64,000 nucleotides of DNA from Rhineura floridana (GCF_030035675.1 NC_084482.1:177658373-177722372); one strand, 5' to 3'; positions 30,869 to 42,684 are shown, counted from the first letter of the stretch. Notes: generated from the letters alone by a model not told the origin. Numbers and translations are program-made.

Positions 30869-33452
30869 CCATAACGATAGTCCTGGATGATTTCAGTGTC
30901 CATGCTGAGGCTGCATTTAGTGTTCCGGCTCTGGACTTCATGGCCTCCATGATGACCATGTGTCTGTCTCAAGTTGTCAGTGGCCTGACGCATAGGGCAG
31001 GGCACACCTTCAACTTGGTTTTTGCTCCAGATGGAGGAAGGGGTGGCCTGGAGATGGGGGGGGTGGATGTCACCCCATTGGCATGGTCAGACCACTTCCT
31101 GGTGAAGTTAAGACTTATGGCTTCGATCCTCTCCTGAGGAGTGATGGACAGATAAAGACTGTCAGTTCCCGGAGACTAATGGAATCCATAGGATTCCTGA
31201 ATGCCCTGGGGGAGTTCCCAGTAGATAGAGCAGTTGATCCTGTTGAAGCCCTTGTCACGCTGTTGAACAGCAAGGCACGTTGGGCTCTTGACATGGTTGC
31301 CCCCAAGCGCCCTCTCTGGCTCCTGAGCACCCTCTCCTGTGTAGAGCTCATACGGCTCCATGGTATACCCCAGAGCTGAGAGCTATGAGACAATATAGGA
31401 GACAGCTTGAGTGCAGATGGAGACGAACTCCTAGTGGATGCAATTATACACTGGTAAGTGCCTATGGTAAGCTGTATTTAGGGGCAGTGAGGGCAGCAAA
31501 AAACCAATAAACCACACACAGAATGATCAATTTGCCGCCCAGCGAAGCTCTTCAGAATTGTCTGGGGGCTATTGCATGCCGGCCCCAAGGACGTGGTAGA
31601 ACCATCTGAGGCCCGCTGTAATGAATTTGCTAGGCACTTCCAGGATAAAATCTTTAGCATCCGCCAGGACAGACTCCAGTGTTATAGCAGGTGAATCAAG
31701 CGAGGTATCCAGAGCACAACCTTGTCCTGATTTCTTGGATGAGTTTCAGTTGGTACAGCTTGAGGACATTGACAGGGTGCTTGGACAGGTTTGTGCAACC
31801 ATTTCTGTGCTGGATCCTTGCCCTTCTTGGCTAATAAAAGCTAACAGGGATGGAACAGCCAGCTGGGCCAGGTAAGTGATTAATGCCTCTCTGCGAGAGG
31901 GAGTGGTCCCTGGCCGCCTGAAAGAGGCGGTAGTGAGACCACTCCTGAAGAAACCCTCTCTGGGCCCAGAAAATTTTAATTACTATAGGCCAGTAGCAAA
32001 TGTTCAATTCCTGGGCAAGGTCCTTGAACGAGTGGTGGCAGGCCAGCTCCAACTCCTAGACACTCTTGGATGAGACCGATTATCTGGATTCATTTCAGTC
32101 GGGTTTTAGGCCTGGTTTTGGCATGGAAACAGCCTTGGTCGCCCTGTATGATTTTCTGTTGGGAGAGAGACAGGGGGAATGTGACTCTGTTGATTCTTCT
32201 TGATCTCTAAGTGGCTTTCGATACCATTGACCATGGTATCCTTCTGGGAAGACTGGCTGAGTTGGGAGTGGGAGTGACTACATGGTGGTGGTTGCGCTCC
32301 TACTTGGCGGGTCTGCTCCAGAAGGTGGTGCTTGGGGAACATCGCTCAGCACCCTGGACTCTCCAGTGTGGGGTTCCGCAGTGGTCAGTTCTTCCCCTAT
32401 GCTGTTCAACATCTACATGAAACCATTGGGTGCAGTCATCCGGAGTTTTGGAGTGTGTTGCCATCAGTATGCTGATGGCACACAGCTCTATTTCTCCTTT
32501 TCCTCTTCTTCAGGTGAGGCTGTCAGTGTGCTGAACCAGTGTCTGGCTGTGACAATGGACTAGATGAGGGCTAATAAACTGAGGCTCAATCCAGACAAGA
32601 CTAAGATGCTGATAGTGGGTGGTTCTTCTGACCGGATGGTGGATGTCCAGCCTGTCCTGGATGGGGTTGCACTCCCCCTGAAGGAGCAGGTTTATAGCTT
32701 AGGGGTTCTCCTAGAACCATCTCTGTCACTTGAGGCTCAGGTAGCCTCGGTGGCACGGAGTGCCTTCTACCAACTTCAGTTGGTGTCCCAGCTGCGCCCC
32801 TATCTGGACAGGGATAACCTGGCTACAGCTGTCCATGCTCTGGTAACCTTCAAGTTAGATTACCGCAATGCGCTCTACATGGGGCTGTCTTTGGAGACAG
32901 TTCGGAAACTGCAGCTTGTGCAAAATGCAGCGGCCAGATTGGTAACAGGGAGCAGACAGTTCGAACTTATGAAACCGATTTTGGCCCACTTGCGTTGGCT
33001 GCCTTTATGTTTCCAAGCTCGATTCAAGTTGCTGGTTTTGACCTATAAAGCCTTACACGGCTTGGGACCACAATACCTGATGGAACACCTCTCCCGATGC
33101 GAAGCTACCCGTACACTCCGCTCAACATCAAAGGCCCTCCTCCAGGTGCCTACTTGGAGGGAAGCTGTGAGTCTGGCAACAAGGGAGAAGGCCTTCTCAG
33201 TGGTGGCCCCCAAATTATGGAATGATATTTTTGACAAGATGCGCCTGGCGCCAACACTGTTACCTTTTCGGCGCCAGGTCTAGACTTTCCTCTTCCAGGC
33301 ATTTCAGCATGTGTTTTTAATTTTTTTTTTAAAAAATGTGTTTTTAAGTTTGTATATTTGTTTTTAATGTTTTTAATTGCTGTAAACTGGCCAGAGAGCT
33401 TCGGCTATGGGGCGGTATATAAATGTAATAAATAAGGAAATAAATAAATAAA
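30869..33452 (+). mobile_element. Decayed L2-clade LINE (lineage A)
   Basis: The plus strand runs from the end of the endonuclease (DFSVHAEAAF, THRAGHTFNLVFAP, AWSDHFLVKLRL) through the RT to the 3' UTR. RT motifs lie in several frames: VVRPLLKKPSLGPENFNYYRPV, AFDTIDHGILLGRLAELGVG, SSPMLFNIYMKPLGAVIRSF and YADGTQLYF, in which the second catalytic Asp is Gly. A TAG at about 32561-32563 precedes a long intact stretch, 32564-33283 (MRANKLRLNPDKTKML to FRRQV). It ends GGGGCGGTATATAAATG plus (AATA)n. It is 5' truncated with several frameshifts and stops. Confidence 0.9.
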
Positions 33453-33474
33453 TTGTGGAGCCTGGTTTGCACCT

Positions 33475-34765
33475 TGGTACACCAGTGAGCTAACGGCAAT
33501 GAAACATGCTTAACGATGGCTACAGCGCATGTGGTGAAAGACATGCTGTGAGGCTGATTGGGCATGAGTAAAATATCATCATGCCTATTGTGGGGCGATG
33601 AGTGTGGTGCAGAAGACCCACCTGTGCCACCATCTCATCCTCAAGTAGCCGTCCAGTGGAGCTTTTCCGTATTGTCGGGTCTGTTGACATCAACTCCAGG
33701 AAATGGAGTTTTAGACCCTTCGGAGGCCCACTGTGAATTGTTTGCGAGGCACTTTGAGAGTAAAGTTGCTCGCCTCCATAGCAATCTTGATGCCCCATCT
33801 GCATCTACTGTGGTCCCCAGTGAGGTGTGCAGTGCAATGTCTGCTGCAACTTCTTGGGAACGGTTTCATGATGTGGCCTGATGACGTGGACAAGGTGCTT
33901 GTGATGATGTGGACAGCAACATGTCCTCTTGACCTTTGTCCTTCTTGGCTTATTAAAACTTGCATAGGGATTTTGACCAAGTGGATCCAGGGTGTGGACA
34001 GTGCATCATTGCGGGAGGGAGTGGTTTCATCCCCCCTAAAAGAGGCGGTGACTCGACTGCTCCTGAAAAGCCCACCCTGGATCCATTGGTTTGTGACAAC
34101 TACTGCCCGATTGCAAATACCCCTTTTTTAAGAGAAGGTGATTGAGAGGGTTGTGGTGCAGCAATTGCAAGTACTCTTGGATGAAACAGATTATCTTGAC
34201 CCATTCCAATCTGGGTTCAGGCCTGGTTAGGAGACTGAATCGGCCTTGGTTGCCCCGATGGATGGCTTTTATTGGGAGAAGGACAGGGCAAGTGCGACCC
34301 TGTTATTCTTACTTGATCTCTTGGTGGCTTTTGATACCATTGACCATGGTATCCTTTTGCGCTAACTTGGTGGGATGGGTATTGGAGGCACTGTTTTATA
34401 GTGGTTCCGATCCTATCTCAAGGGTCATTTTCAGACAGTAGCATTGGGTGATTGTCTTTCGACCCCCTGGCAGTTGCACTGTGGGGTGCCACAGGGTACC
34501 ATCAGGGTATCGCCAACATGTTACCCTGCTGCTGAAAGAATTGCACTGGCTACCTATTAGCTACTGCCCTTTTTTAAAAGATGTTTTCAACATTTTAAAA
34601 AATGTTTTCAAAGATGTTTTGTTTTAATATGTTTTTAAGCATGTTGTGTTTGATTATATTTTAAAGTCTTTTCGTGAGGTTTTAAAGTGTTTTAGTGCTT
34701 TTGTTTGCCACCCTGGGCTCCTACTGGGAGGATGGGTGGGATATAAATCTAATAAATTAATAAAT
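33475..34765 (+). mobile_element. Old L2-clade LINE (lineage B), internally deleted
   Basis: A leader ACCAGTGAGCTAACGGCAAT shared with 5.4 kb is followed by EAHCELFARHFESKVARLHS. The RT comes next in broken frames: SLREGVVSSPLKEAV, LDETDYLDPFQSGFRPG, and the Asp-containing LDLLVAFDTIDHGIL. After GVPQGT (about 34490) the sequence jumps directly to the C-terminal LKELHWLPIS region (about 34535), so the YADD box and thumb are deleted. The 3' UTR ends GGGATATAAATCTAATAAAT. It is one of the most decayed copies here. Confidence 0.8.
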
Positions 34766-34884
34766 TAATAAAATTATGCATCGTGTGGTGAAAACAGAAT
34801 AAGGGTACTTTTTCTCCCTTGCTACTGTCCAGTGAAATTTATTGGCACTAGATTCATGACAAGCAAAAGTGAATATTTCTTTAA

Positions 34885-35200
34885 AGGTTGCATAAGTGGT
34901 GGAATTTGCAACCACCAGATATGGTTATGGCTGTTGGTTTAGGTACGTTAAAAAAGGGGAATCACAGAAATACAGGGAGGACAAGTATATTACTGTTTTT
35001 GTCTATCATCATTAAGTGGAGCCTACATGTTCATAGGCAGTGTATCACTAAATACCAGTTGCTGAGGGTACACAGTGTGGGAGAATGATTGTCGTCATTA
35101 CTTGTGGGCTTCCTCGAATCATCTGGTTGGGCACTGTGAGAAGATTGACCTGGTGTCTGATCCAGCAGGCCTTTATGTAGCTCTTTTCCCAGAAGACCTC
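34885..35200 (+). mobile_element. CR1-clade LINE 3' end fragment
   Basis: It is collinear with the CR1 end at 40.4-40.7 kb in the opposite orientation: TGGAATTTGCAACCACCAGA, ATACCAGTTGCTGAGG, TTGTGGGCTTCCTCGAATCA, TGATCCAGCAGGC. It is diverged, with a deletion between about 34950 and 35040. Confidence 0.7.
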
Positions 35201-36088
35201 TTGAGTGATGTAAAATGTTGGCACTGCCAAACTAAAATTAACCGTTCATGCCCTTGCTATTGCAATAAGGGCTTGAAAAGCATCAGTGCAGATATTACTG
35301 TGTGTCTGGAGTTCGTTGTATACACTTCCAGTTCCTCAGTCTTTAGTAAACCATAGCAGCTTTTTCAAGTCCCCAATTCTGGGAATGTGGGTTGGACATC
35401 TTTTAAATATGGGAGATTGGCAGACCCCCTAAGTGTCCTGGGAAGACAGAATCTTTCTTGCTCTGCCTCACTGGAGGGAGGGGAAAAAAACTGGCAGAAC
35501 TTCCCTGTAGCTTGTGTTGTGCTGATTATGTTCAAACACAAAGCGGAACCTCTCTTCACAATTCATTATCCCTGAGTCAAATCCTTCTCTCAGTAATCAC
35601 GTTTGCTAAAGAATACTGGCCCCCTGTTATGTACAGATGATGCATATGCTGCATTTTGGTCCCATGGAGATCAGTTTCTTTGGCATTGAGCCTCCAAAGG
35701 CTTTCCTCTGGCAGCATATTGTGAGACAAGGGTTTGTTAATAACCCTTTTCCTTCCTTTCTGAATCTGATAACCGTTCTTACCAGCCTAATGTGATCAAG
35801 ACTGAATGGATCATTATGCTAAATGATTGCTAGGAGGATCCAACAGATTGAAGCCTGTTGTAGCATAATTAGTTGGGAGTTTCCCAACACAGAGATTGTA
35901 AGAACACAGTGGCCACTATCTCTCATTATAACACAGGGGAACATTAGCTGTGTCAAGAAAATTTGGGATATTTGTCAGTGGACTCATGAGAAACAAAGTG
36001 GCAAAGTATCATTGGATTGATGGTGTGTGTGTTTTTTGTAGGCCTGCTTCTGTGAGAATGTTTGCAAAGGAAACATGGTTTCCTTTAT
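35201..36088. other. Unassigned interval
   Basis: No gene or repeat family recognised. Open frames are short and overlap on both strands. Confidence 0.35.
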
Positions 36089-36089
36089 G

Positions 36090-36370
36090 GTGCCATTGGT
36101 CTCATTGGCCGGGGCTGCTGGGAGTTGTAGTCTGTAATATCTGGAGGCATCCAACATCTGGAGGACACCATGTTGGGGAGGGCTGATGTACTACATAAAG
36201 AGCTTCAGCTCCCCTACACCTTTGAACAGTGACTGAATGGTTAACAATTGGAAGAGAGGAATTAGCGCGAGGAACCTGTGGCCATATGTTGTTGGACTCC
36301 AACTCGCATCATCGCCAGTAGAAAAGGATAATGGGAACTAGTCGAGCAACATTTGGAGGGCCACAGGCCG
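36090..36370. repeat. Two degraded palindromic hAT-MITE copies
   Basis: 36090-36180 (GCTGCTGGGAGTTGTAGTCT) and 36270-36370 (TGTTGTTGGACTCCAACTCG, then GCAACATTTGGAGGGCCACA) both match the 137-bp MITE family at 21939. Their ends are eroded, so target duplications cannot be read. Confidence 0.6.
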
Positions 36371-36837
36371 TCCCAGTATTGATAAAAGGCAGTTTAAAAG
36401 TATTTCATTTAGGAGAAAAAACTCAAGGGGGAGAGCCGACTCCCCAATAATCTAAGGAAAGGTGCCTGTTGGGGAAAAATATAGAAACCTGCCCTCGGGG
36501 GGGGGGATGGAATGGGGAATTGGGGAGGAGGTTTGATTGACTGGTGGAACAGTGAGCAGAAGCACTCCACACTGCAGCATTTTGTTGCAGGTCGTGCTTG
36601 TCTTGTCTGTATTCATGTTGGGTAAGCTCTTGTCATTGACTTACTGCTTTAAGAAGACTTCTGTGACAAAGTTTTGTGATTCCTGCTCTAGCTTACTCTT
36701 GCCAGCTGCGTTGGGTAGTAAGCTTTGCCTTTGGTCCTCTTGAGTTTTCCATCAGAGGTCTCTTGTGGCCAGCCACATTCTGTGAGCAATTGTGAAAATG
36801 GCCAGGAACTGAGAGGCGTGGAGTAGCATTAAAAGAA

Positions 36838-36965
36838 ACACCCCTTTTATTTTATTTATTATTTGATTTGTATCCCACCTTTCTTCCCAGCAGGAGCCCA
36901 GGGCGGCAAACATATGTGCATACACATGCAGATATACATACACATTTTGCATACACATAGATATA
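36838..36965 (-). mobile_element. LINE 3' tail fragment
   Basis: TTTTATTTTATTTATTATTT, then TGTATCCCACCTTTCTTCCC and AGGAGCCCAGGGCGGCAAAC. This is the L2-type 3' end in minus orientation, followed by an AC/AT-rich tract. Confidence 0.75.
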
Positions 36966-37778
36966 TAGTGAAGCTTAGAGGATCAATATGGGAATTTTGG
37001 CCACTCATATTATGTACTTTCATCATTGTTGCAGAGAGTTCCCCAAATTAAGGAGACCTTGGAACATATACCTGTAAACCATATGTGATTTACAGCCCCC
37101 TTTGCTCCAGTTTGTTCAGGCTGCAGTGCAAGTAAATGAATAACCATAATAGAATTTTTAGGGCTCTTTCTCATGGTAGCTTTCCCAGGGAGATACACGT
37201 TTTGTTCATTTGTATTGTATCTAGGTCAAAGATGATGCTCTATATCCTTTTTGTGCTCCTCTAGTGTGCATTGTTACTCTGAAACTTAGACATACCTATA
37301 TCTTCAATGTGTTTACAAAGGATAAAAAAAGAAGAAAAGAAATGCTCTTTGCCAACAATGGTTTATATTATACAGCCCAAATTGAATATATTTTAGTTCT
37401 GTGTTAAGGACAATGGGTCATTTAAAAGAAGGCAGGTGGACATTTCCTATTAAATTTTCACAAACATAATCCCTTATAAAACTGCATTACCCAGTTCATG
37501 GGTGTTGTTCTTTTTTAAAAAAACTACCTCATCATGTATTTCCTTCTTTCAGAACTGGTGCTCTATCTTTTGCCCCAATGACAGTAAAACAGATAAATAT
37601 TTACAACATTGTAGCTTTCTGTTTAATGCTGTTGGCAAGCTTGCAACTCAAGGTAGGGAAAACGGTGTAGTGCAAGTACCATCAATGTGAACCAGTACGT
37701 CCACATTAAGCTTTTGTAAGCCACCACCATGATTTGCACTACCATGATATGTCAGCAGTGTGTGTGGTTGTCTCACAG
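36966..37778. other. Unassigned interval around a weak exon candidate
   Basis: Apart from the exon-like segment at 37553-37652, no feature was recognised. Sequence is AT-rich and non-repetitive. Confidence 0.35.
37553..37652 (+). CDS. Weak candidate internal exon, 100 bp
   Basis: A good acceptor (TGTATTTCCTTCTTTCAG) precedes 37553 and a good donor (CTCAAG|GTAGGG) follows 37652. Two frames are open. One reads TGALSFAPMTVKQINIYNIV then AFCLMLLASLQLK, with a hydrophobic stretch that could cross a membrane; it needs a phase-2 intron upstream. The other, NWCSIFCPNDSKTDKYLQHC..., would join in frame to the phase-0 exon at 12784. Neither peptide was recognised. Random intronic sequence often produces such pseudo-exons. 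Confidence 0.2.
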
Positions 37779-37945
37779 TGTTGTATCCACCCATTCCAGC
37801 CCATTAATTGTTTTAAAGGCATATGAGGCCTCCAGCTTGCTGATGGTAAGCAGGCTTGGGGTTGTTGACTGCCTGGGAATCACATGTACGTTATCTTGGA
37901 TTCTGTGTTGGAAGAAAGGTGGGATGTTAATTGTAATAAATAATT
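37779..37945 (+). repeat. Degraded 5S-rRNA-like SINE
   Basis: The block GATGGTAAGCAGGCTTGGGG and the following GACTGCCTGGGAATCACATG resemble the internal promoter and 3' part of 5S rRNA (AAGCTAAGCAGGGTCGG...GACCGCCTGGGAATACC). The tail GGAAGAAAGGTGGGATG plus AATAAATAA is L2-like. This suggests a SINE with a 5S-type promoter and an L2 tail. Functional 5S is excluded because the 5' domain is missing and the arm bases differ. Confidence 0.5.
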
Positions 37946-38340
37946 AGCTCCCCCTTTGTTTTTGCTGCCACCGCCAAAATCAGTGAGGTTTTGTGGGGCA
38001 GAAAAATTTGCTTGAGAAACTAGATCAGGGTCCTGGACTGGAAATTAGCCACCTTGATATAGGTCACCCTGGTCTAAACCTTGCTGATTGGAAGTGCTGG
38101 TTTATATAACCTCTGCTGGGTTGTAAGCCTGTTTGTAGTCTTGTATGCTCTTGCAAGCAATTGCACAGAGACCACTCAGTGTCTGAACTTCTTACTGAAA
38201 TTGTGGTTACTTAAAGTAGCATTGGTTTTTAGAACAACAGTGGGTGTATTGTCTATTTTCCAGTGTAGGTGTGAGGATACAGTGGGTTAAACTCCACAGC
38301 TAATCTCTGGAAGAACAGCAGATTACAAATGTGATTTCTT

Positions 38341-38427
38341 TTCCTTCCTTCCTTCCTTCCTTCCTTCCTTCCTTCCTTCCTTCCTTCCTTCCTTCCTTCC
38401 TTCCTTCCTTCCTTCCTTCCTTCCTTC
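38341..38427. repeat. (TTCC)n microsatellite
   Basis: About 22 uninterrupted TTCC units. It is a long pure tetranucleotide and is probably highly polymorphic. Confidence 0.98.
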
Positions 38428-38494
38428 TGCACTAAAGGCAGTCATTAACAATAATAAAATAAATATAGGGCTTTGTTAGTTACTAAACTAAACC

Positions 38495-38562
38495 TATTGG
38501 GAGGAAGGGTGGGATATAAATCTTAATAGTAATAGTATAATAACATAAAATAATAATAAAAA
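38495..38562 (+). mobile_element. L2-type 3' tail
   Basis: ATTGGGAGGAAGGGTGGGAT, then ATAAATC and AATA-rich sequence. It is the same terminal module as at 16028. Confidence 0.7.
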
Positions 38563-38734
38563 ACATTACATGAGCTTGTGATTTTTTTTCTGGAAGGATT
38601 GCCAAATATAATAAACTGAAAAATATACAGTTTGACAGTAAAACATAAGGTCAGTTCTCAAGTAATGATCAGCGCAGCATGCTGCCTGATTGCTCCTGCT
38701 TTGCTCCTCCCCTGGTGTGAGCAAGATGCTAGGA

Positions 38735-38940
38735 GGTCTTGTCTTGCCTTGTCTTGTCTTGCTGGTGCATCTAAACCAGTGGTTAGGAAGCCAGTAACAA
38801 ACCATGGCTTTGTGTTCCTTGTGATTGTGATTTGTTAGGGAGAAACATAATATGACCCTGGAGTTGGGTTTAACAACAAGCCAAGACTTCATGGGTTGTT
38901 GTTCACACTCGCACTAGGGGAGGCGGGAAGTAGGAATGAA
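38735..38940. repeat. MITE-like repeat with a short CTTGT run
   Basis: A (CTTGT/CTTGC)n run at about 38739-38763 precedes ACAAACCATGGCTTTGTG and TTAACAACAAGCCAAGACTT. These share words with the repeat at 7.07-7.44 kb. Clean ends were not found. Confidence 0.4.
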
Positions 38941-39293
38941 CAGGCACTGCATTTCTTAACATTATGTGTGATTGAGACCATAGTTTTAAAGTAAATAATT
39001 TATGGCAACTTTGGCAATTTCCCCATCATACTTGCTTTAAATCTACAGTTCACCATGTATAAAGAAAATTCTAGTAAAATAAGACTTTCACATTGGATAA
39101 TGGTCTATGTATAACAAGTTACCCTAACAAATAATAGATTCATTTTCCTGAAACATTTTATGAAGGACCTTCTTGATCTGGGGCTCATCCTTTAGTTGGC
39201 ACATCACACCAGATTATTTTGGTGTTATTGGCCTTAGTGGAACTAGATGAAATTGTTTGGTGTCCTGAACTGTAGACCAGTAAGATTTATTTA

Positions 39294-40209
39294 CCGTATA
39301 TTCCGGCGTATAAGACGACTGGGCGTATAAGACGACCCCCAACTTTTCCAGTTAAAATATAGAGTTTGGGATATACTCGCCATATAAGACTATATAAGTC
39401 TTATATAAGGTAGTTTACTATGCTCCTAAATCCAGGGATTATCACGTGGCCCAGAACATCGCCCCACTGAGGAGGGGAGATTTCGATTGATCTTCTCAGC
39501 GCCCCCCTCCCCAAGTCTTTTCCCTCAAGATTCTGGCTGGAAACCCCACTTGGGACTTCCCCGTCCCCTTCTCTCCAACCCGCCTCACCTCTCTCTCTCT
39601 CTTTCTGTCCCTTCACCCAAGTGGACAAGTGTGGCTGGGGGCTCACCAGGTCCTCCTGGGCGCGGAGGAGAAAGGCCAGCTTCCCTGCGCGGATGGGGCG
39701 GGCTGGGCAGAGGTGGAGGTGAAACTTTGCCTCCTATTTCAGGCTGCTCTGGGTTGAAGGAGGAACCTCGCGGTAAGATCACTTTGCTCCCTCCACGCAT
39801 CAGCCTCCAAGGATCGTGCAGAAGGCAAGACGGCGAGGAGATCATGCGCTGGAGGACCCAGACGCTCCTTCCCAGATTTCCTGCCTCTCTAGGAATCAAT
39901 CCCTATAATTTAACCCTTAGAAAGCCAGGCAGGAATCCAAGGCGGCCGCGCTTGCTGTTTTAAAAGGTGGAGTTTTTTTTTTTAAATGTATTTATTTGTG
40001 TTTTTGATGATGTTGTAAACCACTTAGAGCAGGCCTTGGTTTGACCCTCGGAGCTCTCCCCAGGCCTCCCCCACAAGTGTTTTTGCCTAGCTAGGCTCGG
40101 AAGTTTCAGCACCCGCCCTATAAGACGACACCCGGTGTATAAGACGACCCCCGACTTTTGAGAAGATTTTCCTGGGTTAAAAAGTCGTCTTATACGCCGG
40201 AATATACGG
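39294..40209. mobile_element. 916-bp terminal-inverted-repeat element with GC-rich cargo
   Basis: The termini CCGTATATTCCGGCGTATAA and its exact complement lie between TA dinucleotides (39292-39293 and 40210-40211). The word GTATAAGACGAC is repeated near both ends: two copies on the left, two direct and one inverted on the right. The centre (about 39430-39960) is GC- and CpG-rich, unlike the ends. It contains an exon-like unit bounded by CTCCTATTTCAG and GCG|GTAAGA. No transposase is visible, so the element is non-autonomous. The superfamily is uncertain, with TA duplication favouring a Tc1/mariner-like process. Confidence 0.8.
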
Positions 40210-40374
40210 TATCTCTGTTTAGACTGGATTTTTTTAATGAAGGTCATTGATTCTTATGTGGGAGATGTACTAAATTCTCACCAGGGAGGTGTTTCTCATA
40301 GTGATTTTTGGATACTTATCTAGATCTGATTCTCACTGAGATGGTAAATCTGTGTCTTGTCTGTGCTATTCAAT

Positions 40375-42684
40375 CATGTAAGAACATAAGAACATAAGAA
40401 GAGCCTGCTGGATCAGGCCAGTGGCCCATCTAGTCCAGCATCCTGTTCTCACAGTGGCCAACCAGGTGCCTGGGGGAAGCCCGCAAGCAGGACCCAAGTG
40501 CAAGAACACTCTCCCCTCCTGAGGCTTCCAGCAACTGGTTTTCAGAAGCATGCTGCCTCTGACTAGGGTGGCACAGCACAGCCATCATGGCTAGTAGCCA
40601 TTGATAGCCCTGTCCTCCATGAATTTGTCTAATCTTCTTTTAAAGCCATCCTAGCTGGTGGCCATTACTGCATCTTGTGGGAGCAAATTCCATAGTTTAA
40701 CTATGCGCTGAGTAAAGAAGTACTTCCTTTTGTCTGTCATGAATCTTCCAACATTCAGCTTCTTTGAATGTCCACAAGTTCTAGTATTATGAGAGAGGGA
40801 GAAGAACTTTTCTCTATCCACTTTCTCAATGCCATGCATAATTTTATACACTTCTATCTTGTCTCCTCTGACCCGCCTTTTCTCTAAACTAAAAAGCCCC
40901 AAATGCTGCAACCTTTCCTCGTAAGGGAGTCGCTCCATTCCCTTGATCATTCTGGTTGCCCTCTTCTGAACCTTTTCCAACTCTATAATATCCTTTTTGA
41001 GATGAGGCAACCAGAACTGTACACAGTATTCCAAATGCGGCCGCACCATAGATTTATACAACGGCATTATGATATCGGCTGTTTTATTTTCAATACCTTT
41101 CCTAATTATCCCTAGCATGGAATTTGCCTTTTTCACAGCTGCCGCACACTGGGTCGACATTTTCATCGTGCTGTCCACTACAACCCCGAGGTCTCTCTCC
41201 TGGTCGGTCACCGCCAGTTCAGACCCCATGAGCGTATATGTGAAATTAAGATTTTTTGCTCCAATATGCATAATTTTACACTTGTTTATATTGAATTGCA
41301 TTTGCCATTTTTCCGCCCATTCACTCAGTTTGGAGAGGTCTTTTTGGAGCTCTTCGCAATCCCTTTTTGTTTTAACAAACCTGAACAATTTAGTGTCGTC
41401 AGCAAACTTGGCCACTTCACCGCTCACTCCTAATTCTAGATCATTAATGAACAAGTTGAAAAGTACAGGTCCCAATACCGATCCTTGAGGGACTCCACTT
41501 TCTACAGCCCTCCATTGGGAGAACTGTCCGTTTATTCCTACTCTCTGCTTTCTGCTTCTTAACCAATTCCTTATCCACAAGAGGACCTCTCCTCTTATTC
41601 CATGACTGCTAAGCTTCCTCAGAAGCCTTTGGTGAGGTACCTTGTCAAACGCTTTTTGAAAGTCTAAGTACACTATGTCCACTGGATCACCTCTATCTAT
41701 ATGCTTGTTGACACTCTCAAAGAATTCTAATAGGTTACTGAGACAGGACTTTCCCTTGCAGAAGCCATGCTGGCTCTGCTTCAGCAAGGCTTGTTCTTCT
41801 ATGTGCTTAGTTAATCTAGCTTTAATCATACTTTCTACCAGTTTTCCAGGGACAGAAGTTAAGCTAACTGGCCTGTAATTTCCGGGATCCCCTCTGGATC
41901 CCTTTTTGAAGATTGGCGTTACATTTGCCACTTTCCAGTCCTCAGGCACGGAGGAGGACCCGAGGGACAAGTTACATATTTTAGTTAGCAGATCAGCAAT
42001 TTCACCTTTGAGTTCTTTGAGAACTCTCGGGTGGATGCCATCCGGGCCTGGTGATTTGTCAGTTTTTATATTGTCCATTAAGCTTAGAACTTCCTCTCTT
42101 GTTACCACTATTTGTCTCAGTTCCTCAGAATCCCTTCCTGCAAATGTTAGTTCAGGTTCAGGGATCTGTCCTATATCTTCCACTGTGAAGACAGATGCAA
42201 AGAATTCATTTAGCTTCTCTGCAATCTCCTTATCGTTCTTTAGTACACCTTTGACTCCCTTATCATCCAAGGGTCCAATTGTCTCCCTAGATGGTCTCCT
42301 GCTTTGAATGTATTTATAGAATTTTTTGTTGTTGGTTTTTATGTTCTTAGCAATGTGCTCCTCAAATTCTTTTTTAGCATCCCTTATTGTCTTCTTGCAT
42401 TTCTTTTGCCAGAGTTTGTGTTCTTTTTTATTTTCTTCATTCGGACAAGACTTCCATTTTCTGAAGGAAGAGTTTTTGCCTCTAAGAGCTTCCTTGACTT
42501 TGCTCGTTAACCATGCTGGCATCTTCTTGGCCCTGGCGGTACCTTTTCTGATCTGTGGTATGCACTCCAGTTGAGCTTCTAATATAGTGTTTTTAAACAA
42601 CTTCCAAGCATTTTCGAGTGATGTGACCCTCTGGACTTTGTTTTTCAGCTTTCTTTTTACCAATCCCCTCATTTTTGTGTTGGG
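40375..42684 (-). mobile_element. 5'-truncated CR1-clade LINE, young
   Basis: The minus strand encodes an uninterrupted CR1-type RT region, then a 3' UTR of about 275 bases. The 3' UTR ends in octamer-like repeats CTTATGTTCTTATGTTCTTA, the CR1 type of terminus. The endonuclease and 5' UTR are absent. The 5' boundary near 42684 abuts a SINE. Fragments with the same 3' UTR lie at 3.6, 6.7, 34.9 and 62.0 kb. The open frame implies a recent insertion. Confidence 0.92.

Noticed and set aside
37830-37900. Functional 5S rRNA gene
   Set aside because: Only part of the 5S sequence is present, with many mismatches and an L2-like tail, so it is at most a SINE relic.
38341-38427. CRISPR-like or satellite array
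   Set aside because: It is a pure tetranucleotide microsatellite without spacers; CRISPR is not expected in a vertebrate.
39487-39963. 158-codon plus-strand frame inside the TIR element
   Set aside because: It is a Pro/Gly/Arg-rich composition product with an equally open opposite strand. The exon-like sub-segment is kept as a finding, but not the whole frame.
41069-42574. Several hydrophobic plus-strand open frames
   Set aside because: They are antisense to the CR1 reverse transcriptase gene and mirror its codon bias.
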